Shown here one piece after another: positions 12,982 to 14,425 of a stretch of 14,425 bases of DNA. Each line of letters starts with the position of its first letter. Position 1 is the first letter of the stretch. The translations under genes were made by a program, and so were the position numbers. The notes beneath the pieces are model-generated. The model was given only the letters and a program-made list of their open reading frames with translations, did no database searches and had not been told where the DNA came from. This DNA is from JBBRFH01 sp038224615 (lineage in GTDB: Bacteria > Planctomycetota > Phycisphaerae > Tepidisphaerales > Tepidisphaeraceae): contig JBBRFH010000061.1 of assembly GCA_038224615.1 (NCBI GenBank), forward strand, positions 1 through 14,425, read 5' to 3'.

Positions 12982-14056
12982 ATCCGGCGACAAAACCGAG
13001 GCCCCCACACCGCGCCGCCGCGCCGAAGCGCGCGAGCAGGGCAATATTCCCCGCAGCGCCGACCTCAGCGCTGCGGCGTTGCTTCTATCGGCGATTCTGC
13101 TGCTGTCGTGGTTCGGCGACCGCATCATCGGCTCGTTCCGAGACGCCATGCAGACCCTGCTCGGCGCTGACTCACTTTCGGATTTCAACACCCCCAGCGT
13201 CCGCGAGACGATGATGATGCTCGCCATCCGCTTCGCGACCGCGCTGGCGCCGTTTCTGCTCGGCCTGATGGTCGTCGCGGTCGCCATCAACCTCGCGCAG
13301 GTGGGCCTGTTCTTCTCCACCGCGCGCATCCAGCCCAAGCTCGAGATGCTCAATCCGCTTCGCGGGCTTAAGAAGATTTTCGGCGGCGGGCAGGGGGTCG
13401 TCACGCTGCTGATGAACATGCTCAAGCTGGTGATGATCGGCGTCGTCGCCTACTCGGCGGTACACGACCGCATCGGCCTGATCGCCGGTTCGCAGACGCT
13501 CGATCACATGCAGGCGTTCGGCCTGGGCTGCCAGGTGATGCACGACATCGCGATGCGCATCGCCGTGCTGCTGCTGATCCTGGCGATCGTCGATTACGTC
13601 TACCAGCGCTACAAGATCGAGAAGTCGCTGAAGATGACCAAGCAGGAGGTCAAGGAAGAAGCCAAGCGCATGGACGGCGACCCGCAGATCAAGGCCCGCC
13701 GCCGACAGATCGCCCAGCAGCGGGCGATGCAGCGCGCCAAGCAGGCCGTCCCGACCGCCGACGTCATCGTCACCAACCCCACGCACTACGCCGTCGCCCT
13801 CAAGTACGAGTCCGGCGACATGCGGGCACCCAAAGTCGTCGCCAAGGGCGCCGATTTCCTCGCCCTGAAGATCCGCGAAATCGCCGCCGAGCACGGCGTG
13901 CCGATCCTCGAACGTCCGCCCCTGGCGCGGGCGCTGTATCGAACCGTCGAAGTCGGCCAGGAGATCCCCGAAGAGTACTACGCCGCCGTCGCCGAGATTC
14001 TGGCGTACGTCTACGAGATCAGCGGCAAAGCCAAGCGGCAGATGCAGCCGGCGTAG
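12971..14056 (+). CDS. flhB: Flagellar export switch protein FlhB
   Basis: FlhB wraps the export gate and switches export specificity from rod/hook to filament subunits by self-cleavage. It has 361 residues. The start is ADESGDKTEAPTPRRRAEAREQG, the family hallmark. Four transmembrane segments lie between about 32 and 212, with LEMLNPLRGLKKIF at about 124-137 between the second and third. The basic linker KMTKQEVKEEAKRMDGDPQIK (221-241) leads to the cytoplasmic domain with the autocleavage motif NPTH at 269-272, the same numbering as E. coli FlhB. All residues needed for cleavage appear intact. A strong ribosome binding site GGAGG (12958-12962, spacing 8) lies within the end of fliR, and the two genes overlap by 11 bp. 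flhA, which often follows, is not seen before the window ends. Confidence 0.96.
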   Translation: MADESGDKTEAPTPRRRAEAREQGNIPRSADLSAAALLLSAILLLSWFGDRIIGSFRDAMQTLLGADSLSDFNTPSVRETMMMLAIRFATALAPFLLGLMVVAVAINLAQVGLFFSTARIQPKLEMLNPLRGLKKIFGGGQGVVTLLMNMLKLVMIGVVAYSAVHDRIGLIAGSQTLDHMQAFGLGCQVMHDIAMRIAVLLLILAIVDYVYQRYKIEKSLKMTKQEVKEEAKRMDGDPQIKARRRQIAQQRAMQRAKQAVPTADVIVTNPTHYAVALKYESGDMRAPKVVAKGADFLALKIREIAAEHGVPILERPPLARALYRTVEVGQEIPEEYYAAVAEILAYVYEISGKAKRQMQPA

Positions 14057-14066
14057 GATGCGGCAA

Positions 14067-14155
14067 GGGTGCCACAGGTCGCGGTACTCCGAGACCTGTG
14101 CTGTCGGTTGCTGTCCAGGCACAGGTCTGATGGGTACATCCGACCTGTGGCACCC
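14067..14155. repeat. Inverted repeat after flhB, first family
   Basis: Arms 14067-14101 and 14119-14155 share GGGTGCCACAGGTCG at the outer ends and AGACCTGTGC at the inner ends, with a less conserved middle. The loop is 17 nt. It starts 10 nt after the flhB stop codon. It could serve as the operon's terminator, but no T-run follows on either side. It does not share the heptad words of the other spacers. Confidence 0.75.
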
Positions 14156-14180
14156 GACTACGGACTGTGAATGCAGTTTC

Positions 14181-14249
14181 GTAGGGTGGGTTTCAACCCA
14201 CCATTTCCGTGCGCATCCGACGACAACGGTGGGATGAATTCCACCCTAC
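14181..14249. repeat. Inverted repeat after flhB, second family
   Basis: Arms starting GTAGGGTGG at 14181 and ending CCACCCTAC at 14249 match over about 25 bp. Each arm also contains its own small palindrome (GGTGGG...CCCACC in the left arm). Words of this type occur as dispersed repeats in various bacterial genomes, from memory. Short open frames across it are by-products of the repeat. The remaining 14250-14425 shows no gene that I can support. Confidence 0.7.
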
Positions 14250-14425
14250 AGACTAACCTTCCAATCTCCTGACCGGCGCGCCACATCGCATGCCGGGCTG
14301 TCGGCATGATAGCTTGCCCGGCGGGCGGGGCCAGCGGCGATTTTGACGCGGGGATCGTGGTGAGGCGCGGGCGCTGCCGAGTGCATCGTCGCACCGCACG
14401 GCTTCGCGTACGAAACCGTGGCACC

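Noticed and set aside
14145..14160. TGGCAC in the right arm of the inverted repeat as a sigma-54 -24 box
   Set aside because: No TTGC at the required distance. It is part of the repeat.
14302..14318. Sigma-54-like sequence CGGCATG followed by CTTGCC
   Set aside because: The GG to GC distance is one base too long, and this spacing is strict in real sigma-54 promoters.
14158..14424. 88-codon minus-strand frame at the right end
   Set aside because: Much of it translates the inverted repeat 14181-14249. It has no ribosome binding site and no recognisable domain.

Overview
The window looks like chromosomal DNA from a diderm, high-GC (roughly 60-65% by eye), motile bacterium. A planctomycete, perhaps of the Phycisphaerae/Tepidisphaera type, is my best guess. 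It rests on the RND adaptor style, the flgE-flbD-fliL-fliN-fliOPQR-flhB gene order and the repeat-rich spacers. No rRNA or marker gene proves it.

Left part, minus strand (1-6061): the 5' 413 codons of a type II NADH dehydrogenase (it runs off the left edge), then an AcrB/HAE1-type RND efflux permease and, upstream of it, its AcrA-type periplasmic adaptor lipoprotein. The last two form an operon. A sigma-70-like promoter with a CAAACGTTTG palindrome in its spacer lies directly against the adaptor start codon, so the mRNA may be leaderless. No outer-membrane channel or regulator gene is visible.

Middle (6062-6607): a divergent spacer without a convincing gene. It holds a near-perfect sigma-54 promoter (6383-6398) pointing at the flagellar genes, followed by a leader of about 200 nt with repeats.

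Right part, plus strand (6608-14056): a flagellar operon of flgE (hook), flbD family gene, fliL, fliN, fliO, fliP, fliQ, fliR and flhB. It covers the hook protein, the stator/basal-body factor FliL, a C-ring protein and most of the type III export gate. motA, motB and fliM, often found between flbD and fliN, are absent here. FliN carries an N-terminal peptide resembling the CheY-binding segment of FliM.

The most unusual feature is the spacers. Several contain hairpins built from 7-bp units: 1283-1526, 4725-4803, 6508-6592, 8418-8488 and 12034-12182. Two share the same core and a conserved loop. In the flgE-flbD spacer a fully pairable 31-bp RNA stem sits exactly between a strong Shine-Dalgarno and the flbD start codon. 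If folded, it restores an 8-nt spacing. In fliQ-fliR a larger nested hairpin runs from the fliQ stop codon to 5 nt before the fliR start. Two further inverted repeats of other families follow flhB. The final 175 bases contain no gene I can support.
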